From positions 17,655,784 through 17,719,783 of the forward strand of contig NW_023602073.1 in assembly GCF_014898055.3 (NCBI RefSeq): a DNA stretch of 64,000 nucleotides, read 5' to 3'. The notes beneath the pieces were generated by a model, which was not told the origin of the DNA, made no database searches, and saw only the letters and a list, made by a program, of their open reading frames with translations. Positions 11,901-23,803 of the stretch are shown in pieces. Position numbers and translations under genes: made by a program. The first letter of the stretch is position 1, and the number at the start of each line of letters is the position of its first letter. This DNA comes from Talpa occidentalis (Eukaryota > Chordata > Mammalia > Eulipotyphla > Talpidae).

Positions 11901-12439
11901 GAGACCTCTTCTGAAGCCCTTCACAGCCATCTTCCTGCCCACAGTAGAATACCACCTCCCTGAGGGGAAGGGTTCTTACCTCTCACTCAGAACCCCAGGA
12001 TGCACCATGCAGTGGTTTTGGAATGAATGACCTGGTCTCCTTAACAGCTGCTGCAGGTGTGTCCTGCCTGGTTCTTTGGCCTCTCAGCCCCTCCCTGCAT
12101 TCCCCTAATCTCTCGCCTGTCCCTCACACAAGCTGAACTATTTGAACACTATTTCTCTATCTCTGGGACTAGAGCTGCTTGTGTTCATACCTCATTACCT
12201 CCCCACCCCTTACCTTGCCTCTAGCACAGAGGTCTCCCCTTGTGGTTAGCAGCAATGCCACACCCACCCGAATCCTGAGACTGCACCAAAAAAAAAAAAG
12301 GAGAAGAAAAAGAAGATATTGCTCCTGAAAAAAGAAAATGGAAATGACAAACACTGATATTCTCTCTATTTGCAACTGTGCAGTTTTAACCCTTAAAATT
12401 TCTGTATATTCTACCTAGTAACTGGTGAGAAAGTAGGAT

Positions 12440-12870
12440 CAGAGATGTGGTTGGCCGGCTCGCCTGCAGCGGCCAGTCCCGGGCGCTCCCCAGCTCGGGG
12501 CCTGAAATCTCGGCCTGCGAGGCGGGAGGGCGCGGGTCTCAGCCCCGCGGCTCCTTCGCGCGGCGACTCCGGGGAGGGGAGGGTAAGTTTTTTTTCTCCG
12601 CTTTCCAGAGGGTGTGTTCTCTGGGTGCGACTGGGCCCGTAGGCGGGATAGAAGAGAGGAGGCACAAAAGGAAAATCATCATTTGAGCGTCAGAAGAGAG
12701 AAAACGCACAATTCTAGAAGGTAGAAAAGGGAGGGGAAGCCAAGCTCTAGAACGGGCTGGGGAGGTGGGGGGCGCGCAGCCTGAGGTGGGAAAGGTGGGG
12801 TCTCAGGGGAGGGACGCTTCCTGGGGTGCGGAGACGCCCCCCACCCCACCCCCCCGCCCCCTCCTCCCCC
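12440..12870 (+). promoter_or_regulatory. CpG island, probable BTN2A2 promoter and 5' UTR exon
   Basis: A GC- and CpG-rich block with many CGs (for example GCGCGGCGACTCCGGGG) rises abruptly out of AT-rich DNA. A good splice donor, GGTAAGTTT, has its GT at 12583-12584, so a noncoding first exon probably ends at 12582. The next acceptor on this strand that leads into a signal peptide is at 13199-13201 (CCCCAG). The region is about 400-800 bp upstream of the BTN2A2 start codon. The promoter role and exact start of transcription are inferred. Confidence 0.6.
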
Positions 12871-13255
12871 AGTCACCGGCTCTACCTTTAGAGGAGGAGG
12901 TAGAGAGGGAGAGTGGAGAGAGGAGATCAGGTGACAGCTGGAGAAACTCAACTCTGGCCCTAGAAGTGAGCGGAAAACTGCCCCCCCCCATCTCCCTGAG
13001 GCCAGTATTGTTGACTCGATCCATGGAACGTTTCATGAATCCGTCTTATCTAAAGATACCCGAACCTGGGGCCAGGGGGGTGCCCAAGGCAGAAGTGTGC
13101 GCGCCTATGATACCAGCACGGGTTATAGGGAGGTTTGACCTAGCTCAAAACTTAGTGCCAGCGTCCTTGGCTGACTCCTCCACGTCTGTGTCTGTCCCCA
13201 GGCCTCCATCCCGCCTCTCCTGGGTACTCTCCTGGATGTCTACACCTTGGTGCTT

Positions 13256-16200
13256 ATGGAGCCCATTGCTTCCCAGCACTTCTTTCTGCCAGACACCCTT
13301 CTCTTCTTCCTCCTCAGCTCGATTCCACCCTTGTCAGGTAGGGACTCCACTGAGAATATCCATTGCTCGGAAAGGAAAAGACCCCTTCAGTCTGCAGAGA
13401 AGCAGAACCCAGAAGCACTGTAATTGGATCACTGCCCTTTCATTGTGCACAAGTTCAGTGGCATGTACCTGTCCTATCTGCTAGAAACACACAACCACAA
13501 AGGCCAGCTGCAGATGCAGTTTTAAGTTTTTGAGTAGTTACATGCAAAATGGCAAAAAGAAACAGTTAAAATAAATTTTGATGGTATATTTTATGTAACC
13601 CCAAGTCACTGAAGTATTATTTAAACTTTTAATCAGTCCCAAAGACAACTAATGAGATTATTAACATATTTTATTCCACAATTTCAAAACTATATATGCA
13701 TTTTGCATTTGCAGCACATTTCTTTTTTCTTTTTAAAGATTTATTTATTTATGCATACAAGAACCGGGGTATAAGCCAGAGGTGTGGGTGGTGAGAGGAT
13801 TCACCAGAGAGAGTGGGGAGCAGAACAGTCAGGGGTACTGAAATACACTGCTGAGGGGAGCAGCAGGTGAGACAGGAGACGTCTGCTGCTCTGTGTGGGT
13901 TTTCCCTGGCCAGCCCAGAATCGAACTCAAACTTGAACGTGAACTCGTGCTGTAGTGGCTGACAGTAGCTTGATAGTGCTGTCTTTAACCCCTACGCCAC
14001 CAGAGAGGCCCCTTGCAGCACATTTCAGTGAGTCTAGTTGGTGGCTAACCTGTTGGCTCTGTCAAGTTCATGCTACAAACAACCTTGGGTTGGGGAACAG
14101 CCATCCTCTATAAGCAGATGGTCTCCGTGGGATGCTTGGTGTGTGCGCCCCATTGTTTCCCCCTTGAAGCATTAGCAGCATCAATAGAATCCACTCTTAG
14201 GTATCAGTAACTGCCAACCAGTCATAGCTCCCACAGAAGCCTCTGGAGCCTTAGAAAGAATATGTCTGCCCCAGAAATATCCACATCCTTGCCTAGCTTA
14301 GATATTTGATGACCATTGGCCCCTGTTCAATTCTACCCCTTTGTCGAACAGCCCAGTTTACCGTCGTGGGGCCAGCTGATCCAATCCTGGCCATGGTGGG
14401 AGGAAACATCACATTCCACTGCCACCTGTCACCTGAGAAAAGTGCCGAGGACATGGAGGTGCGCTGGTTCCGGGCTCAGTTCTCCCTGGCAGTGCTCGTG
14501 TATAAGGGTGGGCGAGAGAGAACAGACTTGCAGATGGAGGCATACCGGGGAAGGACAGCCTTCGTGAGCGAAGATATCTGCCGGGGCAGCGTGGCGCTGG
14601 TCATACACAACATCACAACCCAAGATAACGGCATCTACCGCTGTTACTTCCAAGAAGGCAGGTCGTACGATGAGGCCATCATGCGCCTGGTGGTGGCAGG
14701 TGCGTCATGTCCTCAGGCTCTGATGGCCTTTCACAGCGTGGCTCTTAGGGAAGGTTTCTCTCCCACCTTCAGGCCCATGGCAGAGCAGCAGATGTTTGCC
14801 TAGAACCCTTTACACAGGGAGGGTGGCTTCCTCCTGCCTGAAGTGGTGGGTGTGCCCTGCAAAACTGAGGGTATCAGTTCTCAAGCACACACAGGACTCA
14901 GCTGTAGCCTTGAGCAAGGGAGAATGCTTAACCTCTAATTCTTTCATTAAAAACAAATCTATTGATGTACCATTGCATTATAATAGTGTGTATTTCATGT
15001 ATGCAACATTATAAATCAGCCACATTGAGGTATATGTGGTATATGCCACATTGCAGTCCCATCTAGCACAGCACCTAGCACATGGGTCCTCCATAGGAGA
15101 CCTTATATTTATTATTTGAACTGTACACTTTTCAGGGTGAGGGAGGCACTGCCATAACTGCACTAGAACATCTGGAGTAAGCGAGAGCTCCCCAACAAAC
15201 CATAACATAGGGACATCTCCTTTCTTGATAAATTTTAATTTTGTCTTGTTTTCTTTCCCTAAATACTAATTGTGATGAGAGTGACTATTGTGCAAATCAA
15301 TCATTTCATTAAGGCCAATTGGTAAGGCTTCAAACTAGAAGTGGCCTATGAACTGGGATTTTTTTAAGAGATTATTAAAAATGACTTTAAAGTATGACTC
15401 ATTCATGGATACAGTGTGTTATATTTTAAGAGAAATGTTTGAAGACTGGAAAAACCTTTAAGACTCACATAAATCAATGGCATTTCAGTCCATCAAGACA
15501 GTGGAGGTGAAGTTTGGGAACAGTGCGACCTTCCCAGGGGCCCCAGATCCTACCTGATAGGAGACCCCAGCATGGTGCAGCTGTGTCCCCAGATTAAGAA
15601 AATAATTTGAATCCAAAGAATAAACCAAGCACTCACACTAATTATGCTTAATATTTATTAAGGGCAACTTGCATACAGGGGACCTAAGCAGCAAAGCTGG
15701 TAGGCAGGATCCACGCCACCCTCCCTGACTAAGGATATCTTATTTCTTAAGATTTATTTTTTTATGCATACAAGAACTGGGGTGTAGGCCAGAGGTGTGG
15801 GGGTGACAGAATGGGGAGCAGAATAGGCAAATTGACTGAAACTATGGCTGAGGGGAGCAGTGGGCGGGACAGGAGAGGTCTGCAGTGCCATGTGGGTCAC
15901 CTCCCTGGCCAGAGATCGAATTCTTTCTACAGTAGTTGTGATAGCTTCATAGTGCTGATGCTTAACCCCTTGTGCCAACAGGGAGGCCTCCTTATACTTC
16001 TTATACTCTGCTTAGTATATATGGTCATTCTTGTGTAAGACTAGTGTTGACAGATGTCCAAGAAGAAGTGTCGCTCATGACTTTGTTCTACTAACACTGA
16101 TAAAGTTGTTTATGGATCATGAATAGACATTAACACATGGGAAGGAAACAGTGGGGAAATTGGCTGTCTTCCCAGGGTAGGGAAATTGCCATCATGAGCC

Positions 16201-19200
16201 TAATAGGTCATTGATACAAGATGAAGTCACTTTGGTTTCCCCACAGTTACTCGAAAGTGCAACCTTGTATCTGATTCCTACAAAATATCCTTGTAGGAGG
16301 GTTTCTTAGCCACTAAACCACTCTCTTTTTTTTTAAAGATTTATTTATTTATTCATACAAAAGCTGGGGTGCAGGCCAGAGATGCGGGGGATGAAAGGAT
16401 TCATCAGAGACAGACAGATGTACTGAAATACACTGCTGAGGGGAGCAATGGTTGAGACAGGAGAGGTCTGCTGTGCCATGTGGGTAGCTCCCTGGCCAGG
16501 GCTCGAACTCATGCTGCAGTGGCTGCTGAGGGCTTCATAGGGCTGAGTCTTAATCCCTTGAGCCACCAGAGAGGCCCAACCACTCTTAATAATATCCTAC
16601 ACAGCTCACCAGTATGGGTTTGTATGTAGCAGGAACCCTCTATTCTTTCCCTGTAAATGTGACCCTGAACAATCTGAATTAGGTTTTTTGCAGAATTTTC
16701 TGCTTATTATTTTTTTATTTTGTTATGACTGGCTAGTTTTGTCCTTAAGTCTGCTGTCTTATGTTTGCTCTCATTGAACCCCATGGAATGATTTGGAGAA
16801 TTTCTTTGCAACTTGCCTAGTTCTTTTAACCTTCACTCACTTCAAGTTTCTGTGTGAGTCATTCAATACGCAACTAGTTTCTTTCTTCTTCCTACCAAAA
16901 ATCAAGCAGAAAGCATGAAAACTTAAGCAATTGTTTTAATCTTGTCTTTGCTATATTGTTGGCTCAGCTTAGCAAAAGAATTACTTAAAAGAAGTTTGGT
17001 TGGTCACTAGATATATGGCTAAAAGGGCAGAAGTCTCCTGGGACTGTGCATAAGCACCTCTTTCACACAGGATTCTCTTTTGTTGAAGATTCCTTTAAAA
17101 ATAAAATAAATTAAGAAGTGTCTGGAGTCTTAGGACTTTTGATGATGTTCTGTTGCCATTGAGGTGATAACGTTATCTTGAGGATTCCAGGTGCATCTGC
17201 TAGGACCTTGCCTTCAAATAGGTCAATGTTGTGGAGATACTATTAGAAAATCAACTAATTAACTGAACCCCAGAAGCTAAGCATCTAAATTGGGAGAAGG
17301 GTTGACTTTGCACACTAACTCTATCCATTCTTCTAAAACCCAACAGCTCCTTGTGATAATCAGATAGCTGTGCTGATCTGAACCCCTGAAGCAGGAGACA
17401 GTATATTGAGGTTAAAAAAAGTTTCTTAGATTCTGCCAGCCTGGCAGGTCTCTGTCCTTATCATATTAACCTAGAGCTTCAGGAAGCCGAGGTTACTGAG
17501 TTGTCCTCCCAGGGCTAAAAGTGAAATCCTAAACCTACTAGTTTCATGTCAGAGTGGACACACCCACCTTGAAGTTAGAAAATGAAAACCTCTAGTTAAA
17601 TGAATGAATGAATCAACCACCACTTGTTGGAAGGCATATCTGCTTGGTCTTGTGATGGAGCCTGGAATTGGAGCACAAGGAAAAGTGTGTTGTAATCCTT
17701 TCCCTTCAAGAGCTCAAAATATGTTTGACATATTAGTCTCCTGGTGTTCTTTGATTTTCCTTCCTGTCTTCTTTCTTCTTTCATCCTTTCTTCCTCCTCC
17801 CTTCACAGGGTGGGTACTGTAGGAAAGCACAGTATATAAATAACCAGTTTGTCTGACTCTGATTACTTACTTTCTTCCCCTGCGCCCCCCCCCCCCGGCC
17901 CCGCCTTGACTCTCACCATTACTGGTGCCCTAAGACATTTTGCTTACGACACCATTGCCTTTTTAATTAAGCTCTGGTCTCTGTCCTCAGGTCTGGGCTC
18001 TGCACCCCACATTGAAATGAAGGGCCATGAAAATGGGGGCCTCCGGCTGGAATGTACCTCTGTAGGGTGGTACCCACAGCCCCTTGCAGTGTGGCGGGGC
18101 CCTGTCGGTAAGATCATGCCGGCCCTGGAGGAGGCTTACACTGTGGACACCAATGGCCTTTTCCTGGTAGCCACAGCTGTGATCATCAGAGACTGCGCTG
18201 TGAGGAGCATGACCTGCACCATCAACAACACGCTGCTCAGCCAGGAGAAGGAAACCGTGATTTTCATTCCAGGTTAGTTCCCTGACTGCTGGATTCTCAT
18301 CACATGGAGGCAGGATCCTCAGCCAATTGGAGTCCAAAGCCTGAATGGGGAAATGGCGGGGGCGGGGCGGGCGGTTAGAAGGGGTCCTGGACCCTGAAGA
18401 ACTGGTGACTGCAGCTCAGTTAAGGCCTCTGCCCTTGTCACAGGGGGAAATCAAATACAGTTGACGCTTGGATGACACAGAGGTTTGTGTTCCCCAAGCA
18501 ATTGCAAATCCACCTGTTAACTTTTGACTTCCCCAAAATGTAACTGTAGTCATCCCTGGTGCCTGAGGGGAACTGGTTTTAGGACCCCAGAGAATACCAA
18601 AATCTTCTAATGGTCAAGTTTTTAGAGTCAGCCCTTCATACAACCTTGGGTTCTCCACCCATAGATTCAATCAACAGACATATCAGTTGTGAATCAGTGG
18701 ATATGGAGCCCAAGGATAGAAAGAAATACACATACAAGTGGATTTTGGTTAATTCAAAACCATGCTTGAGGGTCAACAGTAATCTCAAAACTCATAAGGA
18801 AGAATCTCTTCTCTGAGGGTAAACCTAATGTTTTCTCCATTATAGTCCTTATCCTACAACAATTTTTTAACACTTAGAACAACCATGAAAATAAAGAGTG
18901 GTATAGTTGGGCGACTTTCTACACTTGGTGGCACTGACTACTAAAGACCTCCTTTTCTGCCCATGGGATTCTGCTGGGACATGCTCTGTCTATACACAAT
19001 CATAAATTCATTCAACAAATACTTAACCAGCATCTCATAGTTCAAGGGTATTATTGCAGAAAATGAAGATAAATCATTGAACAAAACACACAAAGATCCA
19101 CCCCCCTTATGGGGCTCACAATCTAGAGTGACAGAGGGCAATAAGTAAAATAATTACAAGGAGTAAAATAATTAAACTGCAGATTGTATCAGATGGTGAT

Positions 19201-22200
19201 AAATACTGTAAGAAAAAATTAATTGGAGAAGTTAGGGAATGTGAGAGGCCTTGAAGGAATTGTAATTATAAATAAGATGGTCAGGGAAGTTTTCACTGAA
19301 AAGACAACATTTGGGCAGAGAAACCATGCAGATATTGGAGCACTTAGCTAGTCAGGACAGCATATGCAAAGGCCCTGAGGCAGGAACATTTCTGACAGTT
19401 TCGAGAACCCCAAGGTGAAGCAGGGGTAGCTGGAATGGACTGAGTGCAGGAAGAGTTGGAGGAGAGGCAACGCTTCCAGATCATATGGGACAATATGTAG
19501 GCCCCTTTGGCTTATAGTATAAGTGAGGTAGGAACATTGCAGCATTTTGAGCAAAGCGATAACAACACAATCTCACTTAGGCTGCTGTGCTGAGGGTAGA
19601 CTGCCGAGGGTATGGGCAGAGGCAGTGCCGGGGGCATTGCGATATTCCAAGGCAAGAAGTCATGGTGGCTTGTACCAGGGTGGTGGCTGATTAATTGTTA
19701 ATTCCCTTGGTCTTTTCCATGGTGACTGCAGGTGTTTCTGCTCTTTATCTCCTGGGTCCAGTGTGGAGCCAAGGTCTCTTTCTCAGACTGTAGTTTCTGA
19801 AAGAGAAGCTGACAGCAGAATTTGAGGAGACCCTCAGATTTAGGTCTCTCCAGATGTGAAGCCTCTCATCCTGGTCTCCTGCTTCTCCTTTCCTGCTTCC
19901 CTTCTCAGAATCCTTCATTCCCTGCACGTCCCTCTGGATGGCAACTCTGGCCATTATCCCCCCCGTTCTGCTCCTCCTCATCGCAGGGGGCATCTGTCTC
20001 ATCAAAAAACTCCACGGGGAAAAAGAGGTCCCATCAGTGGGAAAAAAGGTTGAAAATGAAGAAAAAGAACATGTGGAAAAAGAGAAAGAACATCAAATAA
20101 GAGGTAAGAGAGTAGGAGGACAGTTCACTGCCATACAAAGGACACCGCTCTGCTAGCTGGAAGCCTGGGAAACAGAGAGGGGATGAATTTCACTCATTGT
20201 CAGGCATCGGGTTCTTCATTCTGTGACTGCTGCATCCACTCACCTGGCTACATACACCACTATATTGTTGCACAAAAGCAAACCTAAATAAGTACTGATA
20301 ATATCCAACCACCTGGTCATAGATCATTTCTGATATCTTGGCAATTCTTAGAGAAAGTGGGGGGAGGAGTTTATAGAAAGGGTCAGCCCTTCACTATTTA
20401 ATGCAATTCTTAATTCTTCTATGAGAACATTGATTTGCTTCTATTTCTTTGCCAGAGCAACTTCAAGAAGAATTGCGTAAGTTTTGCATTTCCTGCACTA
20501 ACTAGTCCATGCACAATTTGGATTCTGCTCAGTTAGCCATTATCTCACGATGCTCCCCTCTCTGGCTGTCCCATTGCAGGATGGAGAAGAACCCTCCTAC
20601 ATGCAGGTGAGCGCCTTTGACACCCTTCAGATACTGAGCCTTCTCCCCACTAGGCAGCCAGCTAAAGGACACATTAGAGGAGAAGGACAAGGAAGCCCAA
20701 GGCTTGATGTGGGGGGCCCAAGGGGCTGGGAACAGTTCCCTGGCAGTACCCTACCCAACTCTTCTGTCAGGGAGTCCCCGCAGTCCTGAGTCAGCGAACC
20801 CATGACTCCACAGGTCTGCCATACATAGTGAATCTCCCCAAAGGTGACTTTCAGTAGTTGCTACTCTTTGGATGCTGGGTTAATTTGGGGTGGAGAGGCA
20901 ATACTGGCTTAGCCATTTGTAACCTGGGAGATGGTACAGATCTGTGCAATTAAAGAGCAGTGTGTGGGGAGGCAGTGTGTGGGGAAGGCCTCCCAAGCCT
21001 GCCTTGGGGATGAGCAAATGCCCTTCTGCCCTGAGAGGACACTGATCCTCCATGTCTTGTCCACAGGGAGGGGAGTAGGGTAAGTGGGTGAACAGAATCG
21101 AGTCAACCTGTCCTAAGGAGCCCTTTGCTTGTTATGATTTTGTCACCTTCAGCTCAAAAGCACCAAGCCATCCAGGCTTGATTGGATACTCAGGCCTTCC
21201 CTCTTTGGGTGAATTTCAAAACTGTCATGAGCAGACATATCAACTTGGAGAAAGGATAAAATCACTCTTACACGGTAGAAATGTCTAACACTAACTGGTG
21301 GCTGGACGGATCTGCAGAAGAGCAGGGTCTGCAGCATGTTCTGTCTATAGAAGTTGTAACTATAGACTTCAGACCCTTGTTACTAAAGCAAAACCGGAAG
21401 GAAATAATCCCCCTACCTTTTGCATACATACCTTCCAGATTATAGGTTGGTTTTGGGGGATATTTCTCCCCTTTTTTGACCCTTTGAAGGGTACCCTTAT
21501 TAGACATTTTAATCAGTGGTCACCTGGTTAAACTGGCGGAACCCAAAGGACCAGCAAAGACACTCTTTACCTGCCGCGGACCAACGCAGCGGTAGACTAG
21601 CAGGACTGTCTCAGGATTGAGGAACTGTGAGGATGCTCAAGGAATCAGCGCATAAATGACAGACAGACACACTTCAAGAGTGAAGATATGAATGTAATTT
21701 GCTCAAATCATTACGCATATTTATACATTTTCAAAAGGCATTAGGTCACACAAAATTTATTTTCCCAGCATAACAATGTTTCTTGTTACCTAGGCATAGA
21801 ATGCAATTTTCTAGCTAAGAGTTTACAAGTTGCTAAGCATATGTGTTTACAATGCATTTCCTGAAACTGATTTTCACATATATAGAAAAAGTCAGGTAAG
21901 AAAATAGTATAATTATAGACAAGTTGCTAAGTTACTACTTATTCAGAAACAATGACTAACTGGTTAATGGTTAAACTGTTTTGTAGGTAATTCCATCAGG
22001 CTTGTTTGTAGGCAACGCTCTTAGCAGCCTTGTTTTCAAGCAAAGGAGGGGTTTTTTACTGCGGGCTTAGTGCCTAGATTAGACTTATAGTCCTTTAGAC
22101 ATTTGCCTGAATTTAACGCCAAAGATTTTCATGATGAAGCCCCTCGGGGACTGCGCCTGTCTTAGGTCATCAGGAGTCGCAGACAAGCGGCTGGCCAGTG

Positions 22201-23413
22201 CCTTCTTTAGTCTGCCCCCGATCTTACCCGTCATTGACTGTCCAGTCCAGCGCACAGGGGAAGGGGGTCTTATTTACTCTGACTTTCTATGTGTCTGAGT
22301 AAAAGCCTCCCTCTTTCCAGTATGTTCACTGGCATTCAGCGGCAGGGGCTGCCGCATTTACCCCCCAGGAGTCTATACAGTGAGAACTTGACTTTAATGG
22401 CTTCATCGGGAGAGTGGGAGGTGATAGGGCCTCTGCAGATTTAAGCCATTTGGAAATTTCCTAACTAAAGGGAGTTCCCGGGGGTTATATGTCTTGAATG
22501 GAAAAGGGGGAATTCTGAGGATGTTCAGAGGAATTAGGGCCATTAATCTCAGCTCATTCGTTGAACTTTCTACATTGCTTAGAGCCCGTCATCCTCTCCC
22601 TGTCACTCAAGAGCCCCCCTCATCCTCAGTCTGTGAATTGTGTGGGGTCTGGGTTCAAGGGGCCTTGTGGAAAGGTGGCAGCACACATAGGGCTTCCCCT
22701 TCCCCACCCCCCTACTTTCTGGGATCTCTCTAGGGACCAGGGATCACACATTGTCCTGAGATCCCAAGCCTAACCCTGAGACTTCCTCTGCAGCTGATGT
22801 GGTCCTGGACCCAGACACGGCTCACCCAGAGCTCTTCCTGTCAGAGGACGGGAGAAGCGTGAGTCGGGGCCCCTCCCGGCAGAGCGTGCCTGACAACCCG
22901 GAGAGATTCGATTGTCGGCCATGCGTCCTGGGCCTGCAGAGCTTCTCTTCAGGGAGACATTACTGGGAGGTGAAGGTGGAAAACGTGATGGTGTGGGCTG
23001 TGGGCGTTTGTAGAGACAGTGTTGAGAGGAAAGGGGAGGCCTTACTGGTTCCTCAGAATGGCTTCTGGACTCTGGAGATGTTTGGAAACCAGTACCGGGT
23101 CCTGTCCTCCCCTGAGAAGGTTCTGCCCCTGACAGAGCGCCTCCGGCGCGTGGCCATCTTCCTGGACTACGAGGCCGGAGACATCTCCTTCTACAACATG
23201 AGAGACAGATCGCACATCTACACATGTCCCCGTTCGCTCTTTTGTGGGTCTCTGAGGCCTTTCTTCAGGCTGGGGTCTGATGATAGCCCCCTCTTCATCT
23301 GCCCAGCATTCACGGGGGCCCAGGGGATCATGGTGCCTGAGTCTGGCCTGATCCTTCACAGGTCAGGCACCCAGCAGAGCCTCCAGGATCAATTCCGTGG
23401 TCTCAGAGCCTAG
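13256..23413 (+). CDS. BTN2A2: Butyrophilin subfamily 2 member A2-like, complete
   Basis: Seven coding exons, all phase 1 with GT-AG borders: 13256-13337 (signal peptide [20 protein letters not shown]...), 14352-14699 (Ig[19 protein letters not shown] to [14 protein letters not shown]), 17991-18272 (Ig[13 protein letters not shown] to ETVIFIP), 19909-20103 (transmembrane segment plus a charged Lys/Glu-rich coiled-coil stretch), 20456-20476 and 20580-20606 (mini-exons EQLQEEL and RWRRTLLHA), 22794-23413 (B30.2). The total is 1575 nt, 524 aa, close to human BTN2A2 (about 523). Residues such as EMFGNQYR and LGSDDSP favour BTN2A2 over BTN2A1. Cysteines for both Ig folds and two N-glycosylation sites in IgV (NIT) are present. 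Family knowledge: a type I membrane protein of antigen-presenting cells that restrains T cells. The C terminus runs past the human QSL end by nine residues. An out-of-frame ATG lies 20 nt upstream of the start. Confidence 0.9.
13723..14012 (-). repeat. tRNA-derived SINE, copy 5
   Basis: Full-length minus-strand copy between the duplications TTGCAGCACATTTC at 13709-13722 and 14013-14026, in intron 1 of BTN2A2. Confidence 0.9.
15743..15988 (-). repeat. tRNA-derived SINE, copy 6
   Basis: Minus-strand copy in BTN2A2 intron 2, with a short internal deletion near GTGTGGGGGTGACAGAATGG. Flanking duplications are unclear, so the ends are approximate. Confidence 0.82.
16030..16270. repeat. Unnamed dispersed repeat family C, copy 1
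   Basis: Shares GGAAATTGGCTGTCTTCCCA, a TTTTGTTCTACTAA-like block and the order between them with 60870-61140. Family unknown. Confidence 0.45.
16325..16577 (-). repeat. tRNA-derived SINE, copy 7
   Basis: Minus-strand copy flanked by AACCACTCT at 16316-16324 and 16578-16586, in BTN2A2 intron 2. Confidence 0.88.
18455..18790. repeat. Old mammal-wide repeat in BTN2A2 intron 3
   Basis: Resembles the common repeat that begins CAGTTGACCCTTGAACAACA: here ACAGTTGACGCTTGGATGAC at one end and GCTTGAGGGTCAACAGTA at the other. These ends are inverted-repeat-like, which suggests a DNA-transposon type. Confidence 0.45.
19000..19720. repeat. Old mammal-wide repeat (LINE2-like text)
   Basis: Contains TTCATTCAACAAATACTTAA, GGTCAGGGAAGTTTTCACTG, GCAAAGGCCCTGAGGCAGGA and TTGTACCAGGGTGGTGGCTG, a repeat common across eutherians. 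Parts of the same family lie near 2820-3060, 31800-32040 and 57950-58320. Confidence 0.45.
21572..22356 (-). mobile_element. Solo LTR, class II (ERVK-type), in the last BTN2A2 intron
   Basis: Ends are TGCCGCGGACC and GGCTGCCGCA, flanked by the perfect 6-bp duplication TTTACC (21566-21571 and 22357-22362). A 6-bp duplication is typical of class II ERVs. The 785-bp element is homologous to the one at 56037. The strand is inferred from LTR composition and is less certain. Confidence 0.82.
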
Positions 23414-23797
23414 TGGAGAAAAGCCCAGGCCATCTCAGCTATCTCAGCACAGCGCCCTGTAGAGGAACATGGCCTGGTTCCCCTGGTCACATCAGAGGGC
23501 TCGGTCAGCCACCCCCTGGACACCCTTTGCAGGCCCAGACCCTATCTCTCCCTCGTTAGGCCGTGGTAAGTAGCTCATTGGCTTTTAACCTTGGGGAAGG
23601 GCACAGTGTCAGGGAAACTAGCACTACCACATGGCTGCCAGCCAAGAAGGAAGTGTGAGCCTGAAACAGGCAGAAAACCTGCCACTTTGACATCAGAGTG
23701 ACACATCAACCTGACACTCGAGTTGACATCAGACACTGTGGACTCAGGGCAAGGGCAACAGGACACCTCAGGATGTACCAGGAGCAGGGAAAGCACA

Positions 23798-23803
23798 AAT
23801 AAA
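23798..23803 (+). terminator. Probable polyadenylation signal of BTN2A2
   Basis: AATAAA about 385 nt after the BTN2A2 stop codon, on the coding strand. It is the first canonical hexamer in the 3' UTR. The cleavage site is not proven. Confidence 0.4.

Larger units (their letters stand above)
5746..12439. other. Intergenic, BTN3-like to BTN2A2
   Basis: No exon with coding support on either strand. It holds a MIR, two altered SINEs, repeat family B copies and LTR family A copy 1. Open frames such as the minus-strand one at 5685-6095 show no domain and no start or splice support. Confidence 0.6.

Noticed and set aside
12765..13484. 239-codon plus-strand frame across the BTN2A2 promoter
   Set aside because: It spans a CpG island, a putative intron and the signal exon in the wrong frame. 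The real start and frame are fixed by the phase-1 donor at 13337/13338.
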